A stretch of 64,000 nucleotides of DNA from Halobaculum limi (GTDB lineage Archaea > Halobacteriota > Halobacteria > Halobacteriales > Haloferacaceae). Positions within the stretch are counted from its first letter, which is position 1. Each line of letters begins with the position of its first letter. Location of the stretch: contig NZ_CP120468.1 in the NCBI RefSeq assembly GCF_029490015.1, positions 496,001 to 560,000 of the forward strand, written 5' to 3'. Under the pieces are notes generated by a model. The model searched no databases, was not told the origin of the DNA, and saw only the letters and a list, made by a program, of their open reading frames with translations. Below are positions 45,367-54,665 of the stretch, piece by piece. A program made the translations under genes and the position numbers.

Positions 45367-46098
45367 ATGACCGACGACGCCGGGGCCGGGGGCGACGACG
45401 CGACCGACCGCGAGGCAGCGACCGCGGACACGGCGAGCGAACGCGAGGCGGCGGCGACGGCGACCACCGGCGGCGACGGCGACGCCACCGCCGCTGAAAC
45501 CGAACCCGAAGCCACGGACGACGACCACGAGGGTGGGTCGGTTCCCGGCCCCGAGATGGGCGCGGGCGAGGAGGACGTACCCGCAGATGTGCAGAAGTAC
45601 GACCGCTTCCAGAAGATGGAGCGAGCGGAGTACGACCGCGTCAACGAGTTCCTCCGCGACCGCACGTACGTCACTGCCCGCGAGTGGGCCATCGCCCGCC
45701 TGTGTGCCGACTTCCGCACGGAGACGGGCGTCGAGATGACGAAGATTGGCGAGAACCTCCCGCGTCTCGTCCCGTTCATGACCGACACGTACACGCCGCA
45801 GGCGGTGAACCAGGCCCGCGCCTCCTTCGAGGAGAAGGTGCGCAAGGCGGGCGCGACGTTCCTCTACGGCGCGATGTCGGGATTCTTCACTGCCGAGGAT
45901 CTGGACGACGTGATGTACGAGTCGACCGAGATCGCGAAGTTCCTCCTGGAAGTCGAGGGGGCGGATCTCACCGTCGAGGAGGAACTGGCCGCCGAGGACA
46001 AGATATCCTCGGTGATGCGCGACGTCCGCGAGGCCAGCGCCGAAGTCCGCGGTGAGGAGGTAAAGTGCCCCGAGTGTGGGCACGTCCACGAACCCTAG
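45367..46098 (+). CDS. DUF5806-like haloarchaeal protein
   Basis: A 243-residue protein with a very acidic, low-complexity N-terminus (about residues 1-70) and a conserved helical domain (VQKYDRFQKMERAEYDRVNEFLRDRTYVTAREWAIARLCADFRTETGVEMTKIGENLPRLVPFMTDTYTPQAVNQARASFEEKVRKAGATFLYGAMSGFFTAEDLDDVMYE), ending in a single knuckle CPECGHVHEP. I associate it with DUF5806, a haloarchaeal family of unknown function. TTTTTAG about 30 bp upstream supports the ATG. A nucleic-acid role is possible but unproven. Confidence 0.8.
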   Translation: MTDDAGAGGDDATDREAATADTASEREAAATATTGGDGDATAAETEPEATDDDHEGGSVPGPEMGAGEEDVPADVQKYDRFQKMERAEYDRVNEFLRDRTYVTAREWAIARLCADFRTETGVEMTKIGENLPRLVPFMTDTYTPQAVNQARASFEEKVRKAGATFLYGAMSGFFTAEDLDDVMYESTEIAKFLLEVEGADLTVEEELAAEDKISSVMRDVREASAEVRGEEVKCPECGHVHEP

Positions 46099-46161
46099 CC
46101 GGCGGGTATCGACCGGCCACCTTCGTAGACGCCGCCCGGTCGCAATCCCGTCAGACGCGAT

Positions 46162-46692
46162 TCAACGTCCCGATCCCGACTGTCGAGCGATCGCCAGTGC
46201 CGACGCCGTCCCACCGGTAAGCACTGCGAGCACTGCGAGCGGCGTCCCCTCAGGCCCCGTTCGGGAGACGAGGAACGCGACACAGCCGACGACCAACACG
46301 ACGAGCGTCGTCGCCGCGGTCTCCGCGAGTTCCACCCGAACCGTCGGTGTCGTCTGACGATGGACCGCCTGGAAATCCGCCGCCCGGTCGGCAGCGGCGT
46401 ACCCGACCGTCCCCAGCCCGGTCGCGACTAGAAGCGACCCAGTCGATGCACCGAACAGCCCCGCGAGGACGACGCCCGCCGCAGTGAACACAGCCCCCAG
46501 TGTAACCGGGCGCCGACGTGGTTGCGCCGCGCCGACGGCGGCCGCAGCCATCCCAACGAGGACGAGCAAGCCCGCGCTCGCGACGGTCGGCCACACCACA
46601 GCCGCGGCGAGCGTTCCACAGAGGAGCGCCACCACGATTCCCGCTACTCCGGGATAACCAGCGCTCGGAAGGTGACGGCTCACGGTGACCAC
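46162..46692 (-). CDS. Membrane protein of the DUF58 operon (DUF7519-like)
   Basis: A 176-residue hydrophobic protein with about five or six membrane segments (YPGVAGIVVALLCGTLAAAVVW, SAGLLVLVGMAAAAVGAA, LGAVFTAAGVVLAGLFGAS, LLVATGLGTVGYAAADR, TTLVVLVVGCVAFLVS, LAVLAVLTGGTASALAIA). It is the last gene of a four-gene minus-strand operon and overlaps the DUF58 gene by 13 bp. Its place matches the haloarchaeal DUF7519 proteins; the name is from memory and context. Function unknown. Confidence 0.7.
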   Translation of the reverse strand: MVTVSRHLPSAGYPGVAGIVVALLCGTLAAAVVWPTVASAGLLVLVGMAAAAVGAAQPRRRPVTLGAVFTAAGVVLAGLFGASTGSLLVATGLGTVGYAAADRAADFQAVHRQTTPTVRVELAETAATTLVVLVVGCVAFLVSRTGPEGTPLAVLAVLTGGTASALAIARQSGSGR

Positions 46693-47969
46693 CCCGCGAG
46701 CGCGGCCGCCGGCGATCGGTCCACGGGGACGTCAACGACCGGCACCGACTCCTGGCGGAGCGTCCGGAGTCGACTGGCCCGGACGGCGCTCGCGAATCGA
46801 TCCGTCGGCCGGTCACCGGTCGGGACCGCCGGCGACACAACGGCGGGCGCAGCACCCTCAGCGGCGAGTCGGCGAACCGCGTCGACGACCGCATCGTCTG
46901 CCACCGGAGAACACACGACGATCCGCCCCTCATTCGGCAGCACCCGTCGAAGGCGGGTGATAGCATCGTCTTCGGAGGCGCCAGCATCGTCGCCAGCGGT
47001 CGCATCGCTCCCGCTACCTTCGTCGCTGTCTTCCGTCATCGACCTTCGGTTGAGCGCCGGGTCGAGCGCGAGCGTTCGCTCTAGTCGCACTCGGTGGCCC
47101 GGCCCGGCGCTGGGCGGGACGACGAGGTCGTCTCCGAGGGCGGCCACGCCGACGGTGTGCCCATCCGCGAGGAGTCCACCGGCCACGACTCGGGCACACG
47201 CGATACACCGCTCGGTGGCCGGTGGGTCGTCAGTGTCGACGACACGGGCGGCCGTCCGTCGGGCGTCAACAACGACTGTGACCGCGGCAGTCCGCTCCGC
47301 CTGATACAAAACGGTCGCAGGCTCTCCCCGACGGGCCCACCCGCGCCAGTCGATCCGCGAGACCGGGTCGCCGTGGCGATACTCGCGGACCGAACTGAAC
47401 GCGGTGCCGTCGTCCTCCGACCGCGTCGGCGTCGCGCCGACCAGTCGCGAGAATGCCATCCGCGGTGCGAGCGGGTCCGTCGGGAGCGGTGGGATGCACT
47501 CGACAGCGACCGGGTCTCCATCGAGAGTCGTCGTCGCCTCCGCATCGCCCGGCGCCGCGCCGACGACAGCGTCGACGGGACCGAACTCGTGGCGACCCCG
47601 AGCCGCGGCGACGGTGTACTCGATACGGGCGACCGCACCGGGTCGAAGCGGTGTCACACGTTCGGGCGATCCGTCGACGACGGTGAGCCCACGGGGTACC
47701 CGGTCGGTCAGACGGAGCGACCTGAGGGTGGCCCCCTCGTTGCGGACCGTCACTTGGACCTCGACGCGGTCGTCCACGGCGGGAGTTCGGTCAGAGATAG
47801 ACCGCGAGACCGCCAGTGACGGCTCAGGCGGCGACTGGGCACGGGCGACTGCTGCCAGTCCTAATGGAATCGTCGCGGCCACGAGCAGGGCCGGCTGACT
47901 GCTCACGACACCGAGTCCGGCAGCGACGAGACCGAGCGCCCCCGCTCCGGTCCAGCGACCAGTCGTCAT
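46680..47969 (-). CDS. DUF58 domain protein
   Basis: A 429-residue protein with two N-terminal membrane segments (ALGLVAAGLGVVSSQPALLVAATIPLGLAAVARA), a beta-sandwich (EVQVTVRNEGATLRSLRLTDRVPRGL) and the DUF58 core (RMAFSRLVGATPTRSEDDGTAFSSVREYRHGDPVSRIDWRGWARRGEPATVLYQAERTAAVTVVVDARR), which precedes a von Willebrand A-like domain (TVVVDARRTAARVVDTDD, ARVVAGGLLADGHTVGVAAL). DUF58 proteins act with MoxR-type ATPases in assembling or maturing cell-surface or metal-containing complexes. It overlaps genes on both sides. Confidence 0.88.
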   Translation of the reverse strand: MTTGRWTGAGALGLVAAGLGVVSSQPALLVAATIPLGLAAVARAQSPPEPSLAVSRSISDRTPAVDDRVEVQVTVRNEGATLRSLRLTDRVPRGLTVVDGSPERVTPLRPGAVARIEYTVAAARGRHEFGPVDAVVGAAPGDAEATTTLDGDPVAVECIPPLPTDPLAPRMAFSRLVGATPTRSEDDGTAFSSVREYRHGDPVSRIDWRGWARRGEPATVLYQAERTAAVTVVVDARRTAARVVDTDDPPATERCIACARVVAGGLLADGHTVGVAALGDDLVVPPSAGPGHRVRLERTLALDPALNRRSMTEDSDEGSGSDATAGDDAGASEDDAITRLRRVLPNEGRIVVCSPVADDAVVDAVRRLAAEGAAPAVVSPAVPTGDRPTDRFASAVRASRLRTLRQESVPVVDVPVDRSPAAALAGWSP

Positions 47970-48559
47970 TCTGCGTCCCCACCGGAATCGGCGACCGCGT
48001 CAGCATCGATATCGCTACCCGCGTCGATGTCTGCAACCGCGTCCATCGCTCGCCGCACCCGGCGTCTCCACGGGGCGTGACCGGCGAGAAACGCCCGGAG
48101 GCGCTCAACCCGCGTGGGCGGGTCACCCCGGAGGTACGCCGCCGCGAGGGGTGCGTCCGTCCAGGTCCCCTGCCGTATCGTCGTCTGTGCGTCCTCGGGA
48201 GCGTGGCCCGCCGCGACGAGTCGCTCGACCGCGACCGCCTCGACCGCCTCGCGGAGCGCCCGACGCGCCTCCTGGTCCGTCGCACGTATCGAGTGGAGGC
48301 GCGTCGCCCATTCCTCGCCAGGCGCTGGGTAGCGATCTGTGCCGGGCCGGTCGGGGAGCGGGCGGGGACGGGTCGCTCGCCGGACGACGCCGACACAGCC
48401 AGCAAGCGTCGCTGCGACCCCGACCGAAGCGACGAGCGGGGTGGAGACCGTCACCGCAGGAACGGTCTGGGGGGCAACGAGCGTGGCCGCGCCGTACGCG
48501 ACACCGCCGACGCCGACGACGAGAGCGGCGTCACGGAGGAAGCGAATGAGTCGTCTCAC
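47966..48559 (-). CDS. Membrane protein of the DUF58 operon (DUF7269-like)
   Basis: A 197-residue protein with one or two N-terminal helices (LIRFLRDAALVVGVGGVAYGAATLV, VTVSTPLVASVGVAATLAGCVGVV) and a soluble helical part (EWATRLHSIRATDQEARRALREAVEAVAVERLVAAGHAPEDAQTTIRQGTWTDAPLAAAYLRGD). In haloarchaea a protein of this shape usually sits between DUF4129 and DUF58. It shares its first base with the stop of the upstream gene and overlaps DUF58 by four bases. No known activity. Confidence 0.72.
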   Translation of the reverse strand: MRRLIRFLRDAALVVGVGGVAYGAATLVAPQTVPAVTVSTPLVASVGVAATLAGCVGVVRRATRPRPLPDRPGTDRYPAPGEEWATRLHSIRATDQEARRALREAVEAVAVERLVAAGHAPEDAQTTIRQGTWTDAPLAAAYLRGDPPTRVERLRAFLAGHAPWRRRVRRAMDAVADIDAGSDIDADAVADSGGDAE

Positions 48560-49218
48560 TAGCGGTCCTCCAAGAGTCGATCAACAAGGTCCGCAGCGCG
48601 TTCTTCGCGCCGCTCTGTGGGGCGGTCGTCGCCGTATCTGACACGCTCGAACAACTCTCGTAGGTCCGTGACCGGCTCCGTGGGTGCGCCCGCCGCCCGA
48701 GCAGCAGCGGCGACCTGTCCGGGGGTGCGGCGCGGCCACGCCGACCCCACAGTCGCGGTCGCGAACTGGGCCCACGCAGCGGCCACGCCGTCATCTGGAT
48801 CACGAACGGGCGCTCGCCCGCCAGTGTCGCCTGCGGGGCCGTCGTCCGCGGCCGGCGGATTGTCTACCTCCGTTCCATCACCCGCCGAGAGGAGACGGAT
48901 CACCAGTCCGGTGATGGCCGCCCCGCCAACCAGCGCGAGCACCGCGAGCGTCGTCGGATCACTGCCGCCGGTCGAGGCGGCCGTCTCGGTCGGCGTCGAG
49001 GTCGGCTCCGACGGTGTCGGTTCCGGCTGATCTGTGCCACCCTCGGAGGCAGACTCGCGCTCGGCGGATGACCCGCCGGCTGGACCGGGGACGCCGTTCG
49101 GGTCGCCGGGAGTTGACTTATCGAGGCCGTGGACCGATTCGAACATCGCCGCACCGTTCGCCAGCGCCAGCACCGCGAGAACGCCGGCGAGAAGCGGGAG
49201 GAGGGCTCGCCCGGACAT
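48559..49218 (-). CDS. DUF4129 domain membrane protein
   Basis: A 219-residue protein with an N-terminal membrane segment ([21 protein letters not shown]), a Ser/Thr/Pro-rich exposed linker (about residues 50-88), a second helix ([22 protein letters not shown]) and a cytoplasmic DUF4129 region ([59 protein letters not shown]). DUF4129 often accompanies transglutaminase and MoxR/DUF58 genes. It heads the four-gene operon. No MoxR ATPase or transglutaminase gene is next to it. Confidence 0.82.
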   Translation of the reverse strand: MSGRALLPLLAGVLAVLALANGAAMFESVHGLDKSTPGDPNGVPGPAGGSSAERESASEGGTDQPEPTPSEPTSTPTETAASTGGSDPTTLAVLALVGGAAITGLVIRLLSAGDGTEVDNPPAADDGPAGDTGGRAPVRDPDDGVAAAWAQFATATVGSAWPRRTPGQVAAAARAAGAPTEPVTDLRELFERVRYGDDRPTERREERAADLVDRLLEDR

Positions 49219-49385
49219 ATCGGCGAAATGAACTGATCCGCCGTGAAACTACTGGTGTCTATCCCTGTCGACAGCGGGCAGGCAGCCGACTGACACCGCC
49301 CGAACCGCACACGCGGGTCGCGACGCCGGCCGGCCACCGCCACGCCTCCGACAGCTTCAATCCCGAACCCCCGCTACCCCGGATA

Positions 49386-51803
49386 ATGAAACCCTCCGAC
49401 GTGTCGACCCTGCCCGACGGCGTCCCCGAGGCGCTGGAGGCGGAGGGCATCGAGGAGTTCTACCCGCCACAGGCCGCGGCCGTCGAGGCGGGCGTCGCAG
49501 ACGGCCGTTCGGTCGTCGCCTCGGTGCCCACCGCCTCGGGCAAGACGCTCATCGCAGAGTTGGCGATGCTGTCGTCGGTCGCCGCCGGCGGGAAGGCGCT
49601 GTACATCGTCCCCTTGCGAGCGCTCGCCAGCGAGAAGAAAGCCGAGTTCGAGCGCTGGGAGGAGTTCGGCATCGACGTGGGCGTCTCCACCGGCAACTAC
49701 GACTCTGACGGCGAGTGGCTCGCCACCCGCGACATCATCGTCGCCACCAGCGAGAAGGTGGACTCGCTCATCCGCAACGGCGCACCCTGGGTTCGCGACC
49801 TGACCTGCGTCGTCTCCGACGAAGTCCACCTCGTCGACGACAGCGGGCGCGGCCCCACGCTTGAGGTGACGCTGGCGAAACTCCGCAAGATCAATCGCGA
49901 CCTGCAGGTCGTCGCCCTCTCGGCGACCGTCGGTAACGCCGGCGAGGTGGCCGAGTGGCTGGACGCCGAACTCGTCGAGTCCGACTGGCGACCCATCGAG
50001 TTGAAGATGGGCGTCCACTACGGCAACGCCATCAACTTCGACGACGGGAGCCAACGCGAGGTGCCCGTCGAACGCGGCGAGAAACAGACCGCCGCACTCG
50101 TCGCCGACGCCTTAGACGAGACGGTCGACGGCGACCGTGGCTCCTCGCTCGTGTTCGTCAACTCCCGGCGCAACGCCGAGGCCGCCGCGAAGCGCCTCGC
50201 CGACGTGACCGCCAAACGGCTGGAACGCGGCGAGACAACCGAACTGGAGCAGTTGGCAAGTGAGATTCGTGACGACTCCGACACGGAGACCTCCGACGAC
50301 CTGGCAGACTGCGTCCGAAACGGGGCGGCGTTCCACCACGCGGGCCTATCGGCGACGCAGCGATCACTCGTCGAGGACGCCTTCCGCGACCGCCTCATCA
50401 AGTGCATCTGCGCGACGCCCACCCTCGCGGCAGGGGTGAACACGCCTGCCCGTCGCGTCGTCGTCCGCGACTGGCGACGCTACGACGGCGAGTTCGGCGG
50501 GATGAAACCGCTTGATACGCTTGAGGTCCACCAGATGATGGGCCGTGCTGGCCGGCCTGGTCTTGACCCCTACGGCGAGGCAGTGTTGCTCGCGAAGGAT
50601 CGCGACACGATGGACGAACTGTTCGAGCGGTACGTCTGGGCCGACCCCGAAGAGGTGCAGTCGAAGCTCGCAGCCGAACCCGCCCTGCGCACGCACGTCC
50701 TCGCGACGGTCGCCTCCGGGTTCGCGACGACGCGGGAGGGGTTGTTGGAGTTCCTCGATCGCACGCTGTACGCCAGCCAGACCGACGACGACGCCCGCCT
50801 CGCACAGGTGACCGACCGCGTGTTGGAGTATCTAGAGGCCAACGACTTCCTCGAACGCGACGGCGACTCACTCACGGCGACAGGTATTGGTCACACCGTC
50901 TCGCGCCTGTATCTCGACCCGATGTCGGCCGCCGAGATCATCGACGGCCTCCGGTCGGGCGTCGAGGAGGGCGGGGCTGGAGCGGGGTCGAGCCCACGCC
51001 CGAGTAAGACCAACGCTGGAGCCGAGGCCCCCGCCGACGCCGACGCAGGGTTCGTCACGGGCAGCGACCTCGCGGGTGGCGACGATGGCGGCGACAGCGA
51101 CGAAGCCGAGTCAACGCCGACGGTCACCCCACTCGGCCTGTATCACCTCGTCGCGCGGACGCCGGATATGTACCAACTGTACCTGAAGTCGGGCGACCGC
51201 GAGACGTACGAGGAGGAGTTCTACGAGCGTGAACCGGAGTTCCTCGGCGACGCCCCCTCGGAGTTCGAAGACGTCGCGTGGGAAGACTGGCTGGCGGCAC
51301 TCAAGACCGCCCGCCTGCTCGAAGACTGGGCGAGCGAACTCGACGAGGACGTCATCACCGACCGCTACGGCGTCGGCCCCGGCGACATCCGCGGGAAAGT
51401 CGACACAGCCGAGTGGTTGCTTGGCGCGGCCGAGCAACTCGCCGGCGAGTTGGACCTAGGCGTCAACATCGCCATCCGCGAGGCCAAAAAGCGCGTGGAG
51501 TACGGCGTCGGCGAGGAACTGCTCGATTTGGCGGGCGTCCGCGGCGTCGGCCGCAAGCGTGCCCGTCGCCTCTTCGAGGCGGGCATCGAGACGCGAGCGG
51601 AACTGCGCGAGGCCGATAAGTCGGTCGTCCTCGGAGCGCTTCGGGGGCGCGAGAAGACCGCCGAGAACGTCCTGCAGGCGGCCGGCCGACAAGACCCCTC
51701 GATGGAGGGCGTGACCGAGGACGCAGCCGCGTCGGCGGCCGCCGCCAGCACCGACGGCGACGAAGAGGAAAGCGGACAGGCCACGTTCGGTGATTTCTCG
51801 TGA
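49386..51803 (+). CDS. hel308: Hel308 (HelQ-like) DNA repair helicase
   Basis: An 805-residue SF2 3'-5' helicase acting at stalled forks. Motifs: [11 protein letters not shown] (Q motif), [16 protein letters not shown] (Walker A, about residue 42), SDEVHLVDD (DEVH), [31 protein letters not shown]. Winged-helix and ratchet domains follow, with a helix-hairpin-helix [29 protein letters not shown] near residue 712. An acidic Gly/Ala-rich insertion of about 45 residues (about 530-578) interrupts the ratchet region. The C-terminal GQATFGDFS resembles a PCNA-interacting peptide. Its stop overlaps the cgi121 start. Confidence 0.95.
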   Translation: MKPSDVSTLPDGVPEALEAEGIEEFYPPQAAAVEAGVADGRSVVASVPTASGKTLIAELAMLSSVAAGGKALYIVPLRALASEKKAEFERWEEFGIDVGVSTGNYDSDGEWLATRDIIVATSEKVDSLIRNGAPWVRDLTCVVSDEVHLVDDSGRGPTLEVTLAKLRKINRDLQVVALSATVGNAGEVAEWLDAELVESDWRPIELKMGVHYGNAINFDDGSQREVPVERGEKQTAALVADALDETVDGDRGSSLVFVNSRRNAEAAAKRLADVTAKRLERGETTELEQLASEIRDDSDTETSDDLADCVRNGAAFHHAGLSATQRSLVEDAFRDRLIKCICATPTLAAGVNTPARRVVVRDWRRYDGEFGGMKPLDTLEVHQMMGRAGRPGLDPYGEAVLLAKDRDTMDELFERYVWADPEEVQSKLAAEPALRTHVLATVASGFATTREGLLEFLDRTLYASQTDDDARLAQVTDRVLEYLEANDFLERDGDSLTATGIGHTVSRLYLDPMSAAEIIDGLRSGVEEGGAGAGSSPRPSKTNAGAEAPADADAGFVTGSDLAGGDDGGDSDEAESTPTVTPLGLYHLVARTPDMYQLYLKSGDRETYEEEFYEREPEFLGDAPSEFEDVAWEDWLAALKTARLLEDWASELDEDVITDRYGVGPGDIRGKVDTAEWLLGAAEQLAGELDLGVNIAIREAKKRVEYGVGEELLDLAGVRGVGRKRARRLFEAGIETRAELREADKSVVLGALRGREKTAENVLQAAGRQDPSMEGVTEDAAASAAAASTDGDEEESGQATFGDFS

Positions 51804-52321
51804 GACTCGTCGAGGGCATCGCCCACATCGACGACCTCGACGCGTTCCTCAGCGAGTTGACCACCATCGGCGACGACACCGACTGTACCGTGCAGGCGTT
51901 CGACGCCCGCTACGTCGTCGACCGCACGCACCTCCAGCGAGCACTTGAGCTGGCCGACCGCGCCATCAACCGCGGTGAGAACGTCGCCCGCGACCGTGGT
52001 GTGGAAGTGATGTTGTACGCCGCCGGCCGACGACAGATCGATCGGGCGCTGACCGTCGGCGTCTCCGAAGGTGAGTGCCCAGTCGTCGTCCTCGTCGCCA
52101 CCGAAGGCGGAAGCGATGATGCCGACCGCGACGATGCAGTCGAGGCGACCGCCGCAGATGCCGTCGCCGATTTGTTGTCGCCGGCAGAGACGCTCGGCGA
52201 GTTCGATGAATCGCTCGTCCGGGAGTACTTCGACGTCAGCGACCGCGAGCTGGCGGCGACCGACGGAACACTCGCGGACGTGATTCACGAACGGGTGGCG
52301 CTGCTCGACGTGCGAAAGTAG
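51800..52321 (+). CDS. cgi121: KEOPS complex subunit Cgi121
   Basis: A 173-residue KEOPS subunit; the complex makes the t6A modification at position 37 of tRNAs reading ANN codons, and Cgi121 binds the tRNA 3' CCA end. Family landmarks are [71 protein letters not shown]. The start is a GTG that overlaps the hel308 stop codon (GTGA), a haloarchaeal gene coupling. An acidic loop ([18 protein letters not shown]) replaces a shorter turn. Confidence 0.93.
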   Translation: MRLVEGIAHIDDLDAFLSELTTIGDDTDCTVQAFDARYVVDRTHLQRALELADRAINRGENVARDRGVEVMLYAAGRRQIDRALTVGVSEGECPVVVLVATEGGSDDADRDDAVEATAADAVADLLSPAETLGEFDESLVREYFDVSDRELAATDGTLADVIHERVALLDVRK

Positions 52322-52368
52322 TGGTGACGAACCAAGACAGTCGCGCTGGGCGTCAGCGGGTTGCCGAC

Positions 52369-52665
52369 TCAGCCGTGGTACAACAACACGTCGCCAGAAC
52401 TGTGGACCGACACGAGATACCCCTCGTATTGGAACGTGACGTTCACCGGATCGTTGGTGTCGGGTTCGACGAGACTCGTCAACGCATCCGTGTGGACGAC
52501 GTTGTGTAGCGGCTCGAGGTCAACGTAGGAGGTACCCGTCGCCGCGGCGATCGTTCGAGTAACCCCCTCGATCGGTGACGTACGCGACCAGTCGTACGTG
52601 TCGTGAACGAGTGACGTCCCTAACGGCTTCAAGCGTCGTCTGTCAGGTTCGGTCGTCTCGTTCAT
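52369..52665 (-). CDS. HalOD1 output-domain protein
   Basis: A 98-residue stand-alone HalOD1 domain, found in haloarchaeal signalling proteins. The pattern is SPIEGVTRTIAAATGTSYVDLEPLHNVVHTDALTSLVEPDTNDPVNVTFQYEGYLVSVHSSGDVLLY, where PLHNVVHTDAL is the usual PLyevVDpdAL. A TATA-like AGTATATG lies about 28 bp upstream on the minus strand, giving a leaderless start. HalOD1 proteins are thought to be outputs of two-component or other sensors; no kinase is adjacent. Confidence 0.85.
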   Translation of the reverse strand: MNETTEPDRRRLKPLGTSLVHDTYDWSRTSPIEGVTRTIAAATGTSYVDLEPLHNVVHTDALTSLVEPDTNDPVNVTFQYEGYLVSVHSSGDVLLYHG

Positions 52666-52757
52666 ACCAGATGGAGGACGGGTAAGCGCATATACTTGTT
52701 GTGGAGATGCGAGCTATCAGTCAAACCTCAGATTCCGGCGAGGGAGGGTGGTCGACA

Positions 52758-52778
52758 ACCCCTTTGTTTCGACTGGAG
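52758..52778 (+). repeat. ORB-like motif, copy 1
   Basis: ACCCCTTTGTTTC followed by GACTGGAG. From memory it resembles haloarchaeal origin recognition boxes, which pair a C-run with GTTTC...TGGA. The core TTCGACTGGAG recurs at 53701 (inverted) and 54542. Confidence 0.4.
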
Positions 52779-52828
52779 ATCACTAGACGGTGGTGGAGAA
52801 GTAATGGAGATGAAGCGTCGGAGAGAAG

Positions 52829-52901
52829 TAGTCCCAGAAGGATTCGAACCTTCGTCGTTGCCCCCAGAAGGCAACAGGATTGGCCACTACCCCATGGGAC
52901 T
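52829..52901 (-). tRNA. tRNA-Gln (anticodon CTG)
   Basis: On the minus strand the acceptor AGTCCCA pairs with TGGGACT, with discriminator A. The anticodon arm TTGCC-TTCTGGG-GGCAA gives anticodon CTG (codon CAG), and the T arm is GAAGG-TTCGAAT-CCTTC. No intron. It lies at the edge of a gene-poor accessory stretch (to 54665), but I see no duplicated 3' end that would mark an att site. Confidence 0.93.
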
Positions 52902-52987
52902 AATCCGGGATACGCTCGTGCGCATTCCTGCATAACTCGTTGGAGTTAATGAGTGTTGCGAAGCGATGCTACAGCAGTCAGTCGTCC

Positions 52988-53557
52988 TCAAGTCAGTGAC
53001 CCAGGGAGCGAGTAATGCTCCTTACGATGGCAGTTCGAACAGAGTACCTCGCATTTCTCGATTTCAGTGAGGATGTTTCGCTCCGCATATCCTTGGGCGA
53101 TCATCTTCGCGATTCCCAGTGACTTCTCTTCGGGGACGATGTGGTGGAAGTCCAAGCACGCCGGATCTCCCTCACCACAGCGCTCACACGCACACTCGTC
53201 TCGTTTGTATCGGTGGAGCCATCGCCGGAGTCGTGCCCGTCTTCGCTCTTTCTTCTCAATCTCCTGTTCGGCGTTCTTGTGGTACCAGCGTTGGTACGGA
53301 GTGAGTTGCTCCCAGCTGGTCCCCGGTGGAAGGTCAACTCGGTCGGGTTTGGGGTCCACACCGGGCCCGTTCCGTGCTTGATCGAACGTTTCCAAGCCGG
53401 CGTCCTCCTTCGCGGCGTTCCATCCCCCGCAGTGCTTGATGATCGTTGCTGATGCTGGTGTGAGTCCCAGTTCCTCGTACTGTTGCTTCGTCGGTGATTC
53501 ACCAAGGTGTTCAGCAGCTTTGCGTAGTGCGTCGAGACAGTCGTGTTTCGTAGCCAT
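52988..53557 (-). CDS. HNH endonuclease domain protein with homing-endonuclease-associated repeat
   Basis: A 189-residue protein. The N-terminal helix-turn-helix-like segment (DCLDALRKAAEHLGESPTKQQYEELGLTPASATIIKHCGGWNAAKEDAGL) matches repeats found in homing endonucleases. The C-terminus is an HNH domain with zinc knuckles: CACERCGEGDPACLDFHHIVPEEKSLGIAKMIAQGYAERNILTEIEKCEVLCSNCHRKEHY. Codon use and residue composition (Lys-rich, less acidic) differ from the neighbours, suggesting acquisition with the surrounding island. The ATG at 53557 follows TTCAAATC by about 30 bp. Confidence 0.85.
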   Translation of the reverse strand: MATKHDCLDALRKAAEHLGESPTKQQYEELGLTPASATIIKHCGGWNAAKEDAGLETFDQARNGPGVDPKPDRVDLPPGTSWEQLTPYQRWYHKNAEQEIEKKERRRARLRRWLHRYKRDECACERCGEGDPACLDFHHIVPEEKSLGIAKMIAQGYAERNILTEIEKCEVLCSNCHRKEHYSLPGSLT

Positions 53558-53700
53558 ATCGGAGCTTGCTGGGCTCGTCTTCGGATTTGAAGATTCGCCC
53601 CGCACCCGTCAGGGGGCGATAAACTCCCACGCGATGGGGCCGGCCACAGACACACAACGAACCAATCGACACACCAGTTGGACTGCCCGTGAGACTCGGT

Positions 53701-53720
53701 CTCCAGTCGAAACAGACGCG
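53701..53720 (-). repeat. ORB-like motif, copy 2 (inverted)
   Basis: CTCCAGTCGAAACA on the plus strand is the exact complement of TGTTTCGACTGGAG. The C-run half is degenerate. Confidence 0.35.
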
Positions 53721-54531
53721 TTCAGATCGAGGGGATTCGTGCATTCCAACAGACACAATTCGTACACCCCTCAGAGAACGCGTCTCGAAGGCGATTTCGG
53801 GAGGCGGTGATGAAGCAATAGGAGCACGCATCCGTGTACAGCGGCCGCTACAACCGCTGTATACGTGGTTCAATGAGTCCGTACGATAACTACCATACCC
53901 AAGGCGAATACGAGTGTCAGTCACCTGATGCTGGCGAGCACCACGATCGCCCGAGACGTCGTCTAAGCGCCGATATCGTGAGGTAGTAGAGTTCCCTGGC
54001 AACTCCAACCACCCCCTCAGATCGGCGAAATCGCGTACATCGGCCGATTTTGCGGGAAAGCAGCCTGCTATCGGGATCAGCAGCCGCCATCGCCCCACGA
54101 AGCACATAATCCGAATTCCGACGTATCTCAGCCCCAGAAGCCCGAAATCAGGCGATAAATCGCCATCCAGGGCTAGGAGCTGCTGTCGGCTCACCTCACC
54201 ACGAACAGCGATATCGCCGCATACCCCTTCGTACACCCCTAAATTCGAGCGTTTTGACTGAGTCGGCGTCGCGACGGCACACAGCCGACCCGACAGAGCG
54301 GGCGTCTCCCGGGAAGATACGGCACCCGGGACTTACGTCGTCGACGAGATATCTCACCCGGGTGACAATGAATCCCGTATTACCGCCTACTCACGCGTAT
54401 AGCGGAGGATCGCGGGCATGTACGCGGTCATACGAGGCCGATTATCGGTGATTCGAGAGCGACACGGCCAGAGACCCCCGGAATCAGGGGATGTACGCAG
54501 TATGGATTCAGATGTCGTCACGATCGACGTC

Positions 54532-54552
54532 ACCCCTACACTTCGACTGGAG
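54532..54552 (+). repeat. ORB-like motif, copy 3
   Basis: ACCCCTACACTTC followed by GACTGGAG matches copy 1 at 17 of 21 positions, in the same orientation. Confidence 0.38.
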
Positions 54553-54665
54553 CGAGATCGCATCGACAGCCGACGTACTCCGACGACAGGCTGTGCTACC
54601 AACGCGAATCCGAGTCTCCCATCAGTGACTGTTCGACACCCCCAGCGCGACCCACACTGGACCGG

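Larger units (their letters stand above)
53558..54665. other. Gene-poor island of 1.1 kb
   Basis: I find no convincing gene here. A 241-residue minus-strand frame (53511-54236) is basic and Cys/Arg-rich and overlaps the HNH gene, so it is probably not protein. The stretch holds two CGTACACCCCT direct repeats (53764-53774 and 54231-54241), ORB-like motifs at 53701 and 54532, a hairpin GGCGAT-AA-ATCGCC near 54153, and adjacent palindromes GAGATATCTC and CACCCGGGTG near 54340-54362. GC is visibly lower than in flanking genes. Confidence 0.6.

Noticed and set aside
53511-54236. 241-codon minus-strand frame in the gene-poor island
   Set aside because: Composition (many Cys, Arg, Ser and Trp, little acidity) is unlike haloarchaeal proteins; it overlaps the better-supported HNH gene and has no recognised motif. 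Kept only as a note under the island.
52829-54665. Integrated element using tRNA-Gln as attachment site
   Set aside because: No duplicated tRNA 3' end and no integrase gene were found; the accessory look alone is not enough.
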